Shown: positions 26,799 to 36,412 of the stretch, piece after piece
Numbering within the stretch: the stretch's first letter is position 1
How the letters are laid out: every line of letters begins with the position of its first letter
Source: Levilinea sp.
GTDB lineage: Bacteria; Chloroflexota; Anaerolineae; Anaerolineales; Anaerolineaceae
Direction: 5' to 3'
Assembly (NCBI GenBank): GCA_029975215.1
Contig: JARKPO010000066.1
Coordinates: forward strand, 62,001 to 126,000
DNA length: 64,000 nucleotides
Notes under the pieces: model-generated
Databases searched by the model: none
What the model was told of the DNA's origin: nothing
Seen by the model: the letters and a program-made list of their open reading frames with translations, nothing else
Made by a program: the position numbers and the translations under genes

Positions 26799-29324
26799 GT
26801 GACTATGAAGTCTGATGATTGGTATTCCCGGCAAAGCAACCCTGAAGATTTTTCGTCTGCGATTCACCAGCGGACGGAGGAGTTGTACCGCGTGCCGGAT
26901 TGCGAGCCGGACGAGGACGGCATCATTGAATGCCCGGTGATGATTTTGCGGGATATTGTGGTGTTCCCGCGGATGATCTCTCCGGTGTTTATCCCGCCGG
27001 GGGCCAACCTGCTGGCGATTCAGGAAGCTCAATTTAACTTCCAGACCGTGATTGGGCTGGTGCAGCGCGACCCTGAGGTAGACGAGCCGACTGCAGAAGA
27101 TTTTCTGCCGATTGGCACAGAACTGGCGGTGGGGCGGCTGCTGTCTATGCCGGAGGGCAACAATTCGGCCCTGGTGCAGGGGCGGCGGCGCGTGGAAGTG
27201 GTGGAATTTGTGCAGGAAGAGCCGTTTTTCCGCGTGCGGGCACGGGTGATTGAAGAACCGACCGATGTAGACCGGACGATTGATGCTTTGATGCGCACAG
27301 CGCGGGATTTGTTTGAACGCTGTGTGCAGCTCGACCGCAGTCTGCCGGATGAAGCCCATCTGTATTCGATGAATTTGAGCGAACCGGGATGGCTTGCGGA
27401 TATGATCGCGACAGCCATTTCCTTGCCGTTCAAAGAACGGCAGGCGCTGCTGCTGCTTCCTGACCCGATTGAACGCCTGAAGCGGGTGAACTGGCTGCTG
27501 GCGCAGGAACTGGATGTTTTGCAGTTGGAAGACGAGATCCAAACGCGCGTGCAAAGCGAAGTGGACCGCAGCCAGCGCGAGTATTACCTACGCGAGCAGA
27601 TGAAGGCCATTCAAACCGAGCTGGGTGAAGGGGATATCTGGCTGCGGGAGATCAATGAACTGCGCGGGCGGGTGGAGCAAGCTGACCTGCCGGACGAAGC
27701 CAGGGCTGCGGCTATGCGCGAACTGGAGCGGCTGACGCAAATGCCGGCGATGGCCCCCGAGGTGGGGATCATTCGCAACTATCTGGACTGGATTTTGGAC
27801 CTGCCCTGGCGGACGGCCACAGAAGACAACCTGGATGTGCGCCACGCGGCCAAAGTTTTGGAAAATAACCATTATGGTCTGGGGCGTGCCAAAGACCGCA
27901 TTATTGAATACATCGCGGTGCGGAGCCTGAAGCCAAAACGTCTGCGTCAACCGATTCTATGTTTTGTAGGCCCGCCAGGGACGGGCAAGACCTCATTGGG
28001 ACGTTCCATTGCGGAATCGCTGGGACGCAAATTTGTGCGTCTGTCTTTGGGTGGGGTGCGCGATGAAGCAGAGATTCGCGGCCACCGGCGTACCTATATT
28101 GGGGCGCTGCCTGGGCGGATTTTGCAGACGATCAAGCGGGCGGGGAGCATTAACCCGCTGTTTATGTTGGATGAAATTGATAAGTTAGGGGCAGATTTTC
28201 GGGGCGACCCGGCAGCGGCGCTGCTGGAGGTGTTGGACCCGGAGCAGAACAACGCTTTTTCGGATCATTTCCTGGAGCTGTCCTTTGATTTGTCGCAGGT
28301 GATGTTCATCACCACGGCTAACAGCATGGCGTCCATTCCGCCTGCGCTGCTGGACCGCATGGAGGTGATTGAGTTCCCAGGTTATATTGAGGAAGAGAAG
28401 CTGGAGATCTCGCGGCGGTTCCTCATTCCGCGTCAGTTGGAGGAAAGCGGCCTGGAGGATCAGGAGATCAAATTCCTGGACGAGGCGGTTAAGCGCATTA
28501 TCCGTGAATATACCTATGAGGCGGGGGTGCGCAACCTGGAACGCGAGATTGGACGCATGTGCCGCAAGGTGGCGCGCTTGAAATCGGAGAAGCGGCCGTA
28601 CCCCACGCGGCTGGGAGCCGCCCAGGTGGAAAAGTTCCTCGGCCCACCGCAGTTTTTCCAGACGGAAGCGGAGCGGCAGGATGAGGTTGGCGTGGCTACG
28701 GCTATGGCCTGGACCGAAAACGGCGGGGAGATTATGCCGGTGGAAGTGCTGATTTTGGAAGGCAAGGGCAACTTACAGATCACCGGTCAGGTAGGCGAGG
28801 TGATGCAGGAGTCGGCCCAGGCGGCTTTATCGTATTTGAAGTCTCGGGCGCGCGAGCTGAAGATTGACAGTGAGGTGTTCGAAGGGCTGGACATTCACAT
28901 TCACATCCCAGAGGGGGCGATCCCGAAGGACGGCCCCAGCGCGGGGATCACCCTGGCGACCGCGCTGATTTCTGCTTTCACCGAACGGCCGGTCTTCAAA
29001 GAAGTGGGCATGACTGGCGAAATTACCCTGCGGGGGCGGGTGCTGCCGGTGGGCGGTGTGCGCGAAAAGGTGCTGGCGGCGCACCGGGCCGGGCTGAAGA
29101 CGGTGATCCTGCCTGAACGCAATATGAAGGATCTGGTGGATGTGCCCAAGCGGGTACGTGATGAGCTGAAACTGGTGCCGGTCAATCACATGGATCAGGT
29201 ACTGGCGGTGGCAATTGCCCCTGAGGCCAGCCGACCGCCGCGGGTTTCGAAAAGCAAGCCGAAAGAAAAGACGAAGTCCGGTGAGGACGGCAGCACAGGG
29301 ACACCACCTGCGACGGCCGAGTGA
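26799..29324 (+). CDS. lon: ATP-dependent protease Lon
   Basis: Cytosolic AAA+ serine protease that degrades damaged and regulatory proteins. An N-terminal LonN/PUA-like domain ([16 protein letters not shown]) is followed by a coiled coil ([19 protein letters not shown]). The AAA+ module has GPPGTGKT and FMLDEIDK, and the C-terminal protease domain carries the catalytic Ser in [10 protein letters not shown], with the partner Lys in the following [11 protein letters not shown] region. A basic, Ser/Thr-rich tail of about 25 residues follows. The start is GTG with AAGGA upstream; ATG two codons on is an alternative. 841 residues. Confidence 0.96.
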   Translation: MTMKSDDWYSRQSNPEDFSSAIHQRTEELYRVPDCEPDEDGIIECPVMILRDIVVFPRMISPVFIPPGANLLAIQEAQFNFQTVIGLVQRDPEVDEPTAEDFLPIGTELAVGRLLSMPEGNNSALVQGRRRVEVVEFVQEEPFFRVRARVIEEPTDVDRTIDALMRTARDLFERCVQLDRSLPDEAHLYSMNLSEPGWLADMIATAISLPFKERQALLLLPDPIERLKRVNWLLAQELDVLQLEDEIQTRVQSEVDRSQREYYLREQMKAIQTELGEGDIWLREINELRGRVEQADLPDEARAAAMRELERLTQMPAMAPEVGIIRNYLDWILDLPWRTATEDNLDVRHAAKVLENNHYGLGRAKDRIIEYIAVRSLKPKRLRQPILCFVGPPGTGKTSLGRSIAESLGRKFVRLSLGGVRDEAEIRGHRRTYIGALPGRILQTIKRAGSINPLFMLDEIDKLGADFRGDPAAALLEVLDPEQNNAFSDHFLELSFDLSQVMFITTANSMASIPPALLDRMEVIEFPGYIEEEKLEISRRFLIPRQLEESGLEDQEIKFLDEAVKRIIREYTYEAGVRNLEREIGRMCRKVARLKSEKRPYPTRLGAAQVEKFLGPPQFFQTEAERQDEVGVATAMAWTENGGEIMPVEVLILEGKGNLQITGQVGEVMQESAQAALSYLKSRARELKIDSEVFEGLDIHIHIPEGAIPKDGPSAGITLATALISAFTERPVFKEVGMTGEITLRGRVLPVGGVREKVLAAHRAGLKTVILPERNMKDLVDVPKRVRDELKLVPVNHMDQVLAVAIAPEASRPPRVSKSKPKEKTKSGEDGSTGTPPATAE

Positions 29325-29349
29325 TAAGGCTTTGTGTGAAGTAACTCAA

Positions 29350-29378
29350 AAGGGCTGCTCGTTTTCTGAGCAGCCCTT
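29350..29378. terminator. Bidirectional terminator after lon
   Basis: Eleven-bp arms AAGGGCTGCTC and GAGCAGCCCTT around a 7-nt loop, with T-rich sequence on both exits. It separates lon from the converging minus-strand block. Confidence 0.9.
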
Positions 29379-29400
29379 CTTTTATTGATGATATTGGGAA

Positions 29401-29880
29401 TTACTCTTGGGGCGGCTGGCTGGGGTATTTCTCGATGATGTCTGTCTGCACTTTGCGGATGCCGTTACGAACCTGATTCAAAGTGCGGTCCAGCTCGCTT
29501 TCCAGGGCCATAAGGCTGTTGATGACGTACTCATCGGCCTGTTGGCGGGTGTTTTCAGCTTCAGCTTGAGCCTGGGCCAAGATTTGTTCGGCACGAGCCT
29601 GGGCAGCCTGAACGATGGACGTTTGATCTATGATCTGTTCGCCTTTTTCCCGTGCCAGAGCCAGGGTGCGGTTGGCTTCTTCGGTAGCCTGCGCGAGGAT
29701 ACGGTCGCGCTGGGCAGTGAGCTGTTGGGCGCGTTTGATCTCCTCGGGGATGGAGGTTTTCATCTGGTCAATGATGTCCAACATGCGGTCTTCGTCAATG
29801 ATGACGCTGTGGGTAAACGGAATGGAGCGACTTTCGTTGAAAAGTTCTTCCAGACGGTCCACCAAATGCAGAATATCCAT
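29401..29880 (-). CDS. Coiled-coil protein conserved beside coaD
   Basis: Predicted soluble, almost wholly helical protein of 159 residues. It starts MDILHLVDRLEELFNESRSI, then PEEIKRAQQLTAQRDRIL and a long Ala/Glu/Gln-rich coiled coil resembling F-type subunit b or V-type subunit H. Similar proteins occur next to coaD in Firmicutes and are usually labelled ATPase or hypothetical, without direct evidence. The start was chosen for GGAGG upstream; the frame extends 10 codons further. It is downstream of coaD by 61 nt. Function unknown. Confidence 0.75.
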   Translation of the reverse strand: MDILHLVDRLEELFNESRSIPFTHSVIIDEDRMLDIIDQMKTSIPEEIKRAQQLTAQRDRILAQATEEANRTLALAREKGEQIIDQTSIVQAAQARAEQILAQAQAEAENTRQQADEYVINSLMALESELDRTLNQVRNGIRKVQTDIIEKYPSQPPQE

Positions 29881-29941
29881 GTTATCCCTCCATCTGTGTG
29901 TAGACCTCAAGGTGCAAGGTTGACACCCGCTGACCCGTCAT

Positions 29942-30466
29942 TCAATCCCGTAGAGAGGTCAAAGGAACAATTTGTTGGTCGTTGCCTAATTCGCGAAAGC
30001 GAGCATAGAGCGCGTCGGCGACAAGGGGAGGAACCATGAAGGAGACATCACCGCCCAATGAGGCCACCTCGCGCACAGTGGTGGAGGAGATGAAGGTATG
30101 CTCCTCGCTGGTAATGAGCGCTACAACTTCAACATCCGCTTGTAAATGATGATTGGCGAGGGCCATGCGGAATTCGTACTCAAAATCGGAGAATACGCGT
30201 AAACCGCGGACGATCACCTGGGCATCGACTTCCTGGCAAAATTTTACCGTGAGGCCGGAATAACCGGTTACCACTATTTTAGCGTCATTTAAAAAAGTCT
30301 GCCGTGTTAATTCAAGGCGTTCTTCAGGGGAGAAGAGCGAGTTCTTGAGGGGCTTGTTGTAGACGGCGACGATGACCTCGTCAAACAGGCGGGCCGCACG
30401 GCGGGCGATGTCCATGTGCCCGTAGTGAATGGGGTCAAAGGTCCCCGGGAAAACGGCGCGCACCAT
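29942..30466 (-). CDS. coaD: Phosphopantetheine adenylyltransferase
   Basis: Fourth step of CoA synthesis: converts 4'-phosphopantetheine and ATP to dephospho-CoA. It has the nucleotidyltransferase motif FPGTFDPIHYGH at the N-terminus, IVRGLRVFSDFEYEFRMAL in the middle and ISSTTVR near the end. The start is the ATG overlapping the recG stop (TAATG), giving MVRAVFPGT; the frame runs 10 codons upstream into recG. 174 residues, slightly longer than the usual 160. Confidence 0.95.
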   Translation of the reverse strand: MVRAVFPGTFDPIHYGHMDIARRAARLFDEVIVAVYNKPLKNSLFSPEERLELTRQTFLNDAKIVVTGYSGLTVKFCQEVDAQVIVRGLRVFSDFEYEFRMALANHHLQADVEVVALITSEEHTFISSTTVREVASLGGDVSFMVPPLVADALYARFRELGNDQQIVPLTSLRD

Positions 30467-32982
30467 TAGCTTAATTCCCCTTTCGTCGCCGCCCAAAAAC
30501 GGTCAAAAACACGGCTGAGGTTGGCATGTTCGGGTAATTCGAGCTGAGGATCGAGGGCAAAGAGTTTTTGCGCCTGTTCCCGGGCAACTTCGATGAGGTG
30601 TACATCGGTGAGGCTGGCCATCTTAAGTTCCATGAAGCCGGATTGGCGCGAGCCGAGGAAATCACCCGGGCCGCGCTGTTCCAGGTCTCGCTCGGCCAGG
30701 ACAAAACCGTCATTGCTTTGCTCCATGGCAACCAGACGCTCATTTTCAACGGCGTTTTCAGATTCGGGGATGAGCAGGCAGTAGGATTGATCCGGCCCGC
30801 GGCCGACCCGTCCGCGGAACTGGTGGAGCTGGGCCAGACCGAACCGGTTTGCACCTTCGATGAGCATGACGGTGGCGTTGGGAACATCCACGCCGACTTC
30901 AACCACGGAGGTGGACACCAGGATGTGGTAGTCTCCGTCGCGGAAGCGCGCCATGACTTGTTCCTTTTCCTCCGGGCGCATCCGCCCGTGCAGCAGACCC
31001 AATTTGAGATGCGGGAAGACCTCGCGCTGAAGGCGTTGGTGCTCTTCCACGGCGGCTTTGCTATCATCTTCGCGCTCGCCTTTTTCTACCAGAGGGTAAA
31101 TGACGAAAGCCTGGCGTCCCTGCTCGATTTGCGAACGGATGAGGTGGTAGGCGCGCTCGCGCTCCAGCGGGTGGAGGACGTGGGTTTCGATGGGCAGGCG
31201 GCCGACGGGCATTTCATCCATGACGGCCAGGTCTAAATCGCCGTAGAGGGTGAGGGCTAACGAGCGGGGGATCGGTGTGGCGGTCATGACCAGCAGGTGG
31301 GGGTTTTCGCCCTTAGCCCGCAAGGCGGCGCGCTGAGCGACGCCAAAACGGTGCTGTTCATCAATCACGGCCATTTGCAGGCGGTGGAAAGTGATGGGGT
31401 CTTCGATGAGGGCGTGAGTTCCGATTACCAGGCGGATGGAACCTTCGGCGAGGCCAGCGCGAATGGCGGCTTTTTCGGCCTCGGAGGTGTCACCCACCAA
31501 CAAAGCAATTTCGGCGGGATGCAGCAGGTTGGAACCGTCTTCAGCGGCCAACAGGCGGGAAAGGCTGCGGTAATGCTGCTCGGCGAGGATACTGGTGGGG
31601 GCCATGAAAGCCACCTGCGCACCAGCCTGGATGACAATGGCGGCGGCCAGGGCGGCCACGACGGTTTTCCCGGAACCAACATCGCCCTGGAGCAGCCGAT
31701 TCATGGGGCGGCCGGAGCGCAGGTCATTTTCCAATTCGGCCAGGGCTTTGCGCTGGGCATGGGTCAGTTCGTAAGGCAATCGATGAATTTGCTCATCCAC
31801 CCAGCCCGCAGGAGGTTCAAACACCTGCGCGGTGAGCGACTGCCAGCTTTGCTTTTGTCGCTGCACACCGAGCTGAAGCAGGAAAATTTCGTCAAAGGCC
31901 AGACGGCGGCGGGCAGCCGTGAGGCTGTCCATTGAATCAGGAAAATGGGCATTGCGAATAGCGGTGGATAGGTCGGGCAGCCGGGTCTCTTCGCGTACGG
32001 AGGCAGGCAGGTGGTCTGTAAGGCGGGGGGCCCAGAAAGTGACGGTTTGGTGCAAGATGCGGCGCAGATTCTTTTGGGTGACCTGAGCGGTGAGAGGGTA
32101 GACCGGCACAATACGGTTAGTGTGAAGGTGCTCCTGTTCCAGGCTTTCCCAATCGGGATTATTCATGACCTTACGGCCCAGGTACATATCCACTTTGCCG
32201 GAGAGGACAATTTGATCGCCAGTTTTGAGCTTGTTGGCAATGTAAGGGCTGTTAAACCAGGTGACCCGCAGGAAACCGGTGCCGTCGGTGATGACCGCTT
32301 CAGTCAACTGCGACTGGCCGCCGCGAATGGGGCGTACGATGATGCTCTGGATGGTTCCCAAAACGGTGAGTTCGTCGCCGTATTCCAGGCGGTTGATGGG
32401 TTTAAGCTGGGAATAGTCATCGTAGCGGCGAGGGAAGAAATACAGCAGGTCGTTGAGGGTCTCCAGACCCAGGGAGCGCAGGGATTGGGCATAGCGCGTA
32501 CCGATGCCGCTGATGACGGTGAGGGGAGCATCCAGACCCTGAACAGGTTCGGTTTTGGGAGGCGCAGGGCGGGCGGGCCTTTGGCGCGGGTCTGATGCAG
32601 GAGGCGCAGGGGGGAGCAGGTCGTCCGCGGGGGCTGAATCCACCGGGCGGGCGGGTTTGGGACGGGCCGGGGGAATGGGCTTGCGCGGGGTTACCGGCTG
32701 TGCCTGGTTGGCGGCTAACTGGGGATGTTCGCTTTGAAATTCTTTCAGCAGGGTTAATAAATCCGCCAGCGCTTGACTGCGTTCTTCGCTTTCCAGGTTG
32801 GGGTAGTTTTGCAGTCTGGAACGGACCGTTTGGATCAACGCTTCGGGATAATTGAGCGTTTGGGCTTCCGCATCCCAGGCAGGCACGATTTTATCCAGGC
32901 CGCCCACAACCGCGCGGTTGTCGTACCCGCGCTCGGCTTCCAGTTTGAAGAATTTTTGCAATTTCTCGATCGGTGATGGCAT
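30466..32982 (-). CDS. recG: ATP-dependent DNA helicase RecG
   Basis: Branch-migration helicase for stalled forks and recombination intermediates. After an N-terminal extension of about 150 residues, Pro-rich at 95-150, comes the wedge/OB domain (TVISGIGTRYAQSLRSLGL onward). The helicase core follows with LLQGDVGSGKTVVA, DEQHRFGV, MTATPIPRSLALTLYGD and a C-terminal QFRGRVGRG motif VI. The DExH box is D-E-Q-H, as in RecG. No Shine-Dalgarno is visible. A TAAAAT box ends 6 nt before the ATG, so the message may be leaderless. coaD overlaps its stop. Confidence 0.95.
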   Translation of the reverse strand: MPSPIEKLQKFFKLEAERGYDNRAVVGGLDKIVPAWDAEAQTLNYPEALIQTVRSRLQNYPNLESEERSQALADLLTLLKEFQSEHPQLAANQAQPVTPRKPIPPARPKPARPVDSAPADDLLPPAPPASDPRQRPARPAPPKTEPVQGLDAPLTVISGIGTRYAQSLRSLGLETLNDLLYFFPRRYDDYSQLKPINRLEYGDELTVLGTIQSIIVRPIRGGQSQLTEAVITDGTGFLRVTWFNSPYIANKLKTGDQIVLSGKVDMYLGRKVMNNPDWESLEQEHLHTNRIVPVYPLTAQVTQKNLRRILHQTVTFWAPRLTDHLPASVREETRLPDLSTAIRNAHFPDSMDSLTAARRRLAFDEIFLLQLGVQRQKQSWQSLTAQVFEPPAGWVDEQIHRLPYELTHAQRKALAELENDLRSGRPMNRLLQGDVGSGKTVVAALAAAIVIQAGAQVAFMAPTSILAEQHYRSLSRLLAAEDGSNLLHPAEIALLVGDTSEAEKAAIRAGLAEGSIRLVIGTHALIEDPITFHRLQMAVIDEQHRFGVAQRAALRAKGENPHLLVMTATPIPRSLALTLYGDLDLAVMDEMPVGRLPIETHVLHPLERERAYHLIRSQIEQGRQAFVIYPLVEKGEREDDSKAAVEEHQRLQREVFPHLKLGLLHGRMRPEEKEQVMARFRDGDYHILVSTSVVEVGVDVPNATVMLIEGANRFGLAQLHQFRGRVGRGPDQSYCLLIPESENAVENERLVAMEQSNDGFVLAERDLEQRGPGDFLGSRQSGFMELKMASLTDVHLIEVAREQAQKLFALDPQLELPEHANLSRVFDRFWAATKGELS

Positions 32983-33027
32983 GAGTTTATTTTACCGCAA
33001 AGTGATCTAAACCAGTGAATTCATCCG

Positions 33028-33055
33028 AAAAAACATGCGGCGGCTGTTCGCCGCC
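33028..33055 (-). terminator. Terminator downstream of the DegV-family gene
   Basis: Arms GGCGGC and GCCGCC with a 5-nt loop, then a short spacer and six T on the minus strand. It separates the FakA/DegV transcript from recG, consistent with recG having its own promoter. Confidence 0.7.
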
Positions 33056-33086
33056 GAATGAATGAATGAGATGATGGGTTCTGTTG

Positions 33087-33956
33087 TTAACTGAAACGAG
33101 ATGCGCCAAGGGGTTTTTCGGCTACAAAGAGGCCAAAAGTGCACGGGCCGAAGATGGCAGCCGTGGAAAGGTTGATCGAGTGGGTGGTGAAGGGTGTTTT
33201 TGGGAACATTTCGTGGGCATGTTCCTTGATTGCATGGATCTCTGGTGAAGCGGGTGCGGCTGTTTGCAGGACGGCGACATGCTTGAGCTGGTCGTATTCG
33301 TCCAGAAATTCCAGGAAGTAATTTTCCGCGTGCCGCACGGATTTGACCTTTTCCATTGGGGTGAGCTTGCCTTCTTCGAGAGTGAAAATGGGGTAAAGGC
33401 CGATCATTTCAGTGACAAACCCCTGGCCCTGGTCAATGAACTGGTTTTTATGCAGATATGAGGCGCCGGGCGTGCACAGGACGGTGTAGATGTGGGGAAT
33501 CTGGCTACGGACGGCGTGTTCCACGGCAGGCAGTGATTCGCCCTGGAGGATGATTTCCGCGGCGGTTTCCACCAGAAGACCCAGACCGACGGAGACCGCA
33601 CAAGAATCGATGACTTGATAATTGGAACCGCTGTGCAGCAGGCGGACGGCTTCTTGTGCGTTGGAAACCAGGGGAGAGAGCTGGCTGGAATGGAAGAGGC
33701 ACAGAATTTTATCGAAACGGGCGGATAAGCTGATGAGATGATCGCGGATCTGTTCGACGGTGGGAATGATTAACTGGGGATGCGGATGTGCCAGGACTGA
33801 GGCTGGTAAATTGGCGGCGCGCAGCTCATCACTGTTGGCGTAGATGCGGCCTGCATAACTGACCGGCAAGGAGATTTGATGAACGAACCGGCGAGCGGCG
33901 GCGTTCATCTGGGAATATTGAACGGTGCTGTCTGTGACGATACAAATCGAAGGCAT
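33087..33956 (-). CDS. DegV family fatty-acid-binding protein (FakB-like)
   Basis: DegV/FakB proteins bind a fatty acid and present it to the kinase FakA. The start MPSICIVTDSTVQYS is the family opening; the frame continues 47 codons upstream into the FakA-like gene. IIPTVEQIRDHLISLS, ILCLFHSSQLSPLVSNA and VIDSCAVSVGLGLLV correspond to the substrate-binding loops. Several positions differ from classic DegV (for example TSQPSP appears as IIPTVE). 289 residues. It lies 13 nt after the FakA-like gene, supporting a kinase/binding-protein pair. Confidence 0.85.
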   Translation of the reverse strand: MPSICIVTDSTVQYSQMNAAARRFVHQISLPVSYAGRIYANSDELRAANLPASVLAHPHPQLIIPTVEQIRDHLISLSARFDKILCLFHSSQLSPLVSNAQEAVRLLHSGSNYQVIDSCAVSVGLGLLVETAAEIILQGESLPAVEHAVRSQIPHIYTVLCTPGASYLHKNQFIDQGQGFVTEMIGLYPIFTLEEGKLTPMEKVKSVRHAENYFLEFLDEYDQLKHVAVLQTAAPASPEIHAIKEHAHEMFPKTPFTTHSINLSTAAIFGPCTFGLFVAEKPLGASRFS

Positions 33957-33969
33957 ACGCGGTACCGCC

Positions 33970-35655
33970 CTATTCGATGGCGATGATGAATTGATAATGG
34001 GGCTGGCGGCCCTCATGAATTTCGATTTCGTGGGCTGGATATTGCTGGCGAATTTGATCCGCAATGTGGTTGACTTCATCTTTGGCAATATCTGCACCGT
34101 AGAACAGAGTGATGCGTTCTCGATCGGCGGTGTTGGCTTTTTCCAGCAGCCCGAAGATGGCCTCGGAGAGGTTTTTGGAGGAGAGCACCAGTTTTCCGTT
34201 CAGGAGGGCGATGACCTCGCCTTCACGAACTTCGATGCCGTTGATTTCCACCGAGCGGGTGGCGGTGGTCACTTCTCCGGTTTCAACGTCCTGGAGGGCT
34301 GATTTCATATCTTCGGCGACTTTATCCAAATTGCCGTCGGGAATACAGCGCAGCATGGCACTGAGACCCTGGGGGACACTGACGGATTGGATGACGCGCA
34401 CCTTTTTGGTGGTCATGGAAGCCGCATTTTGGGCAGCCATGATGATGTTTTTGTTATTGGGTAGGATAATGACCTGATCGGTGGGAAGGTTTTCAATGCA
34501 GCGTAGGATCTCTTCTGTGCTGGGGTTCATGGTCTGCCCGCCTTCGACGATGGCGTTGACGCCCAGGCTGGCGAAAATGCGTGAGATGCCGGCGCCAGGG
34601 GAGACGGCAATGACCGCGATGGTTCCAGGTTCAACTCCAGCCAGGTTGAAATTAGGGGTCTGGTCGCCTTCCTTTTGGGTGAGCTGGTATACCAAATTCT
34701 CGAAAGTGCCTTTAATGATGGTACCGACGCTTTCGACGTACTCATAGGCTTTGTAGCGGGCCTCATTGGCGACGTGAATGTGCAGGCGGTACATGCCGTC
34801 ACCTTCGCCTAGCTGGATGGAAGTGCCGATGTTGGTGAGGGCGTTATAAAAACTTTCCAACTCCAACGGCTGCTTGGGTTCAAAGTCAATCACCCATTCC
34901 AAATCCTGCCCAGGCTCGATGGTTTCCATGGTATCGTCCATATTGACTGCAGATAAAGACTGAACCGGCATCAGCGGGCTTTCGAGGGGCTGATGGTTTA
35001 TGTGGCGCAGCATACCTTCGAGAATAAAGAACAAACCTTTACCGCCGGAGTCGACCACGCCAGCCTGCTTGAGAATGGGGAGCAGTTCGGGGGTGCGCTG
35101 GACAGAAGCATCTGCAGCCTGAACCAATTTTTCGAGGATGAGATGTAAGTCTTTCGTTTCGGCCAGGGCAGCCTCGCCCGCAGCGGCTACATCTTTTGCC
35201 ACGGTGAGGATGGTGCCTTCAACGGGGCGAACCACACCTTTATAGGCGGTGTTGCGAGCTTCGCCCAGGGCGCGGACGAACAGCTCAGCATCCATCGTTT
35301 CGAGGTTGTCCAATTCACGAGCAAACCCACGCCATAATTGCGAGAGAATGACGCCGGAGTTGCCGCGCGCGCCCATCAATGCGCCCTGCGAAATGGCATG
35401 GCCGATTTTGCCAATACGCGTTTCCTTGAGGTTGGCGATCTCATTGTAGGCAGCCTGCATGGTCAGAAGCATGTTGGTTCCGGTGTCGCCGTCGGGAACG
35501 GGAAAGACATTGAGGGCGTTAACGATTTGCTGATTGGTTTTGAGCCAGGCCAGGCCAGCGCTGAGCAGATCTTTTAACCCTTGTCCATCCAAAACCAGGT
35601 TCGATGATTCAGCAAATGGTGCGGATGTTGTTGATGGGTTTAATTCAGTTGTCAT
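33970..35655 (-). CDS. DAK2-domain protein, fatty acid kinase subunit FakA-like (YloV)
   Basis: Predicted kinase that phosphorylates fatty acids bound to a DegV/FakB protein. The N-terminal DAK2 domain has NALNVFPVPDGDTGTNMLLTM (ATP/Mg site) and MGARGNSGVILSQLWRG. A middle domain and a C-terminal domain with PNNKNIIMAAQNAA follow, as in YloV/FakA. 561 residues, normal for the family. It sits between Asp23 and DegV genes, the order known for yloU-yloV in Firmicutes. Confidence 0.9.
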   Translation of the reverse strand: MTTELNPSTTSAPFAESSNLVLDGQGLKDLLSAGLAWLKTNQQIVNALNVFPVPDGDTGTNMLLTMQAAYNEIANLKETRIGKIGHAISQGALMGARGNSGVILSQLWRGFARELDNLETMDAELFVRALGEARNTAYKGVVRPVEGTILTVAKDVAAAGEAALAETKDLHLILEKLVQAADASVQRTPELLPILKQAGVVDSGGKGLFFILEGMLRHINHQPLESPLMPVQSLSAVNMDDTMETIEPGQDLEWVIDFEPKQPLELESFYNALTNIGTSIQLGEGDGMYRLHIHVANEARYKAYEYVESVGTIIKGTFENLVYQLTQKEGDQTPNFNLAGVEPGTIAVIAVSPGAGISRIFASLGVNAIVEGGQTMNPSTEEILRCIENLPTDQVIILPNNKNIIMAAQNAASMTTKKVRVIQSVSVPQGLSAMLRCIPDGNLDKVAEDMKSALQDVETGEVTTATRSVEINGIEVREGEVIALLNGKLVLSSKNLSEAIFGLLEKANTADRERITLFYGADIAKDEVNHIADQIRQQYPAHEIEIHEGRQPHYQFIIAIE

Positions 35656-35686
35656 CCAGAACTCCTATAATTACCACGTAAAATTA

Positions 35687-36043
35687 CTAATCGGGATTGC
35701 TGATGCGCAATCCGCGAATATGTACATTCACTTCGCGAACCCGAAGGCCCAGGGCGCGCTCGACCTGGTAGCGAACAGAATCAGCAACGCTGCTGGCGAC
35801 CATTTTAATGCGCGTGCCGTATTCAACAACAATGTATAAATCAATGATGACCTCGCTGCCCTCATAGCGAACATCCACGCCCATCGAAGGATCTTTGACC
35901 AGCGCCTGGGCCAGACCTTCGGCCAAATTCTTGGCCGCCAGACCGACAACGCCGTACGATTCAATCGCGGCCCGATGGGCAATGGAAGCAATAGCGCGAT
36001 GCGAGATATAGATATTTCCGAGTAAGTTATTGCTTTCGTTCAT
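35687..36043 (-). CDS. Asp23/Gls24 family protein (YloU-like)
   Basis: Small protein of 118 residues of the Asp23 alkaline-shock family, usually membrane-associated and of uncertain role. ISHRAIASIAHRAAIESYGVVGL, VDVRYEGSEVIIDLYIVVEYG and VNVHIRGLRI are the family strands. AAGGGC precedes the ATG. It is the first gene before FakA-like and DegV, 31 nt upstream, and divergent from rpmB. Confidence 0.9.
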   Translation of the reverse strand: MNESNNLLGNIYISHRAIASIAHRAAIESYGVVGLAAKNLAEGLAQALVKDPSMGVDVRYEGSEVIIDLYIVVEYGTRIKMVASSVADSVRYQVERALGLRVREVNVHIRGLRISNPD

Positions 36044-36075
36044 GTTTCGCCCTTTTTTATGTTAAAACCCAATTC

Positions 36076-36104
36076 TTGATAGAAGATGCGGGTTGTGGTA
36101 TACT
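36076..36104 (+). promoter_or_regulatory. Consensus sigma-70-type promoter of rpmB
   Basis: TTGATA, a 17-nt spacer and TATACT, each close to consensus. It gives a leader of about 65 nt before the rpmB ATG. Confidence 0.7.
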
Positions 36105-36116
36105 TTTCGCTTGCAG

Positions 36117-36135
36117 TTTCACAACCGGTGTGAAA
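36117..36135 (+). promoter_or_regulatory. Leader hairpin upstream of rpmB
   Basis: Seven-bp perfect arms TTTCACA and TGTGAAA around ACCGG, in the short 5' leader of the L28 gene. There is no T run, so it is not a terminator. It may be an mRNA structure involved in ribosomal-protein feedback, or a DNA operator; neither is shown. Confidence 0.4.
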
Positions 36136-36175
36136 ACCGTAGTGCGGCACTTATTGACGGAAAGGATATCGAAAA

Positions 36176-36358
36176 ATGGCTAAGTGCGAAGTTTGTGGTA
36201 AGGCAACGACCTTTGGTCACAATCGCAGTTTCTCTTTGCGAGCGACCAATCGCTCTTTCCGCCCTAACCTGCAACGGGTGATGGTGATGGTGAACGGACA
36301 CAAGACGCATAAAGTGATGTGCGCGAAGTGCATCCGGACGATGGTAAAGAGCGCGTAA
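36176..36358 (+). CDS. rpmB: 50S ribosomal protein L28, zinc-binding form
   Basis: Sixty-residue L28. MAKCEVCGK at the N-terminus and MCAKCIRTM near the end give two CxxC pairs, so it is the zinc-ribbon (C+) form. The centre reads GHNRSFSLRATNRSFRPN. GGAAAGG lies upstream of the ATG. It is the only plus-strand gene inside a minus-strand block, as rpmB is in Bacillus subtilis. Confidence 0.95.
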   Translation: MAKCEVCGKATTFGHNRSFSLRATNRSFRPNLQRVMVMVNGHKTHKVMCAKCIRTMVKSA

Positions 36359-36385
36359 GATCGACAAGATCTTTCCTCAACAAGA

Positions 36386-36411
36386 ATCGCGGCGGCTGCC
36401 GTGATTTTTGT
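36386..36411 (+). terminator. Terminator of rpmB
   Basis: Arms ATCGCGGC and GCCGTGAT (one G:U pair) around GGCT, then TTTTGTTTT. It stops transcription before it enters rpe from the opposite side. Confidence 0.8.
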
Positions 36412-36412
36412 T

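Noticed and set aside
33055-33070. Short GAAT tandem repeat as a microsatellite or CRISPR remnant
   Set aside because: Only three to four tetranucleotide units, with no spacers and no cas genes anywhere in the window.
36117-36135. rpmB leader hairpin as an intrinsic terminator
   Set aside because: No T run follows and the gene downstream is essential; kept only as a possible leader structure.
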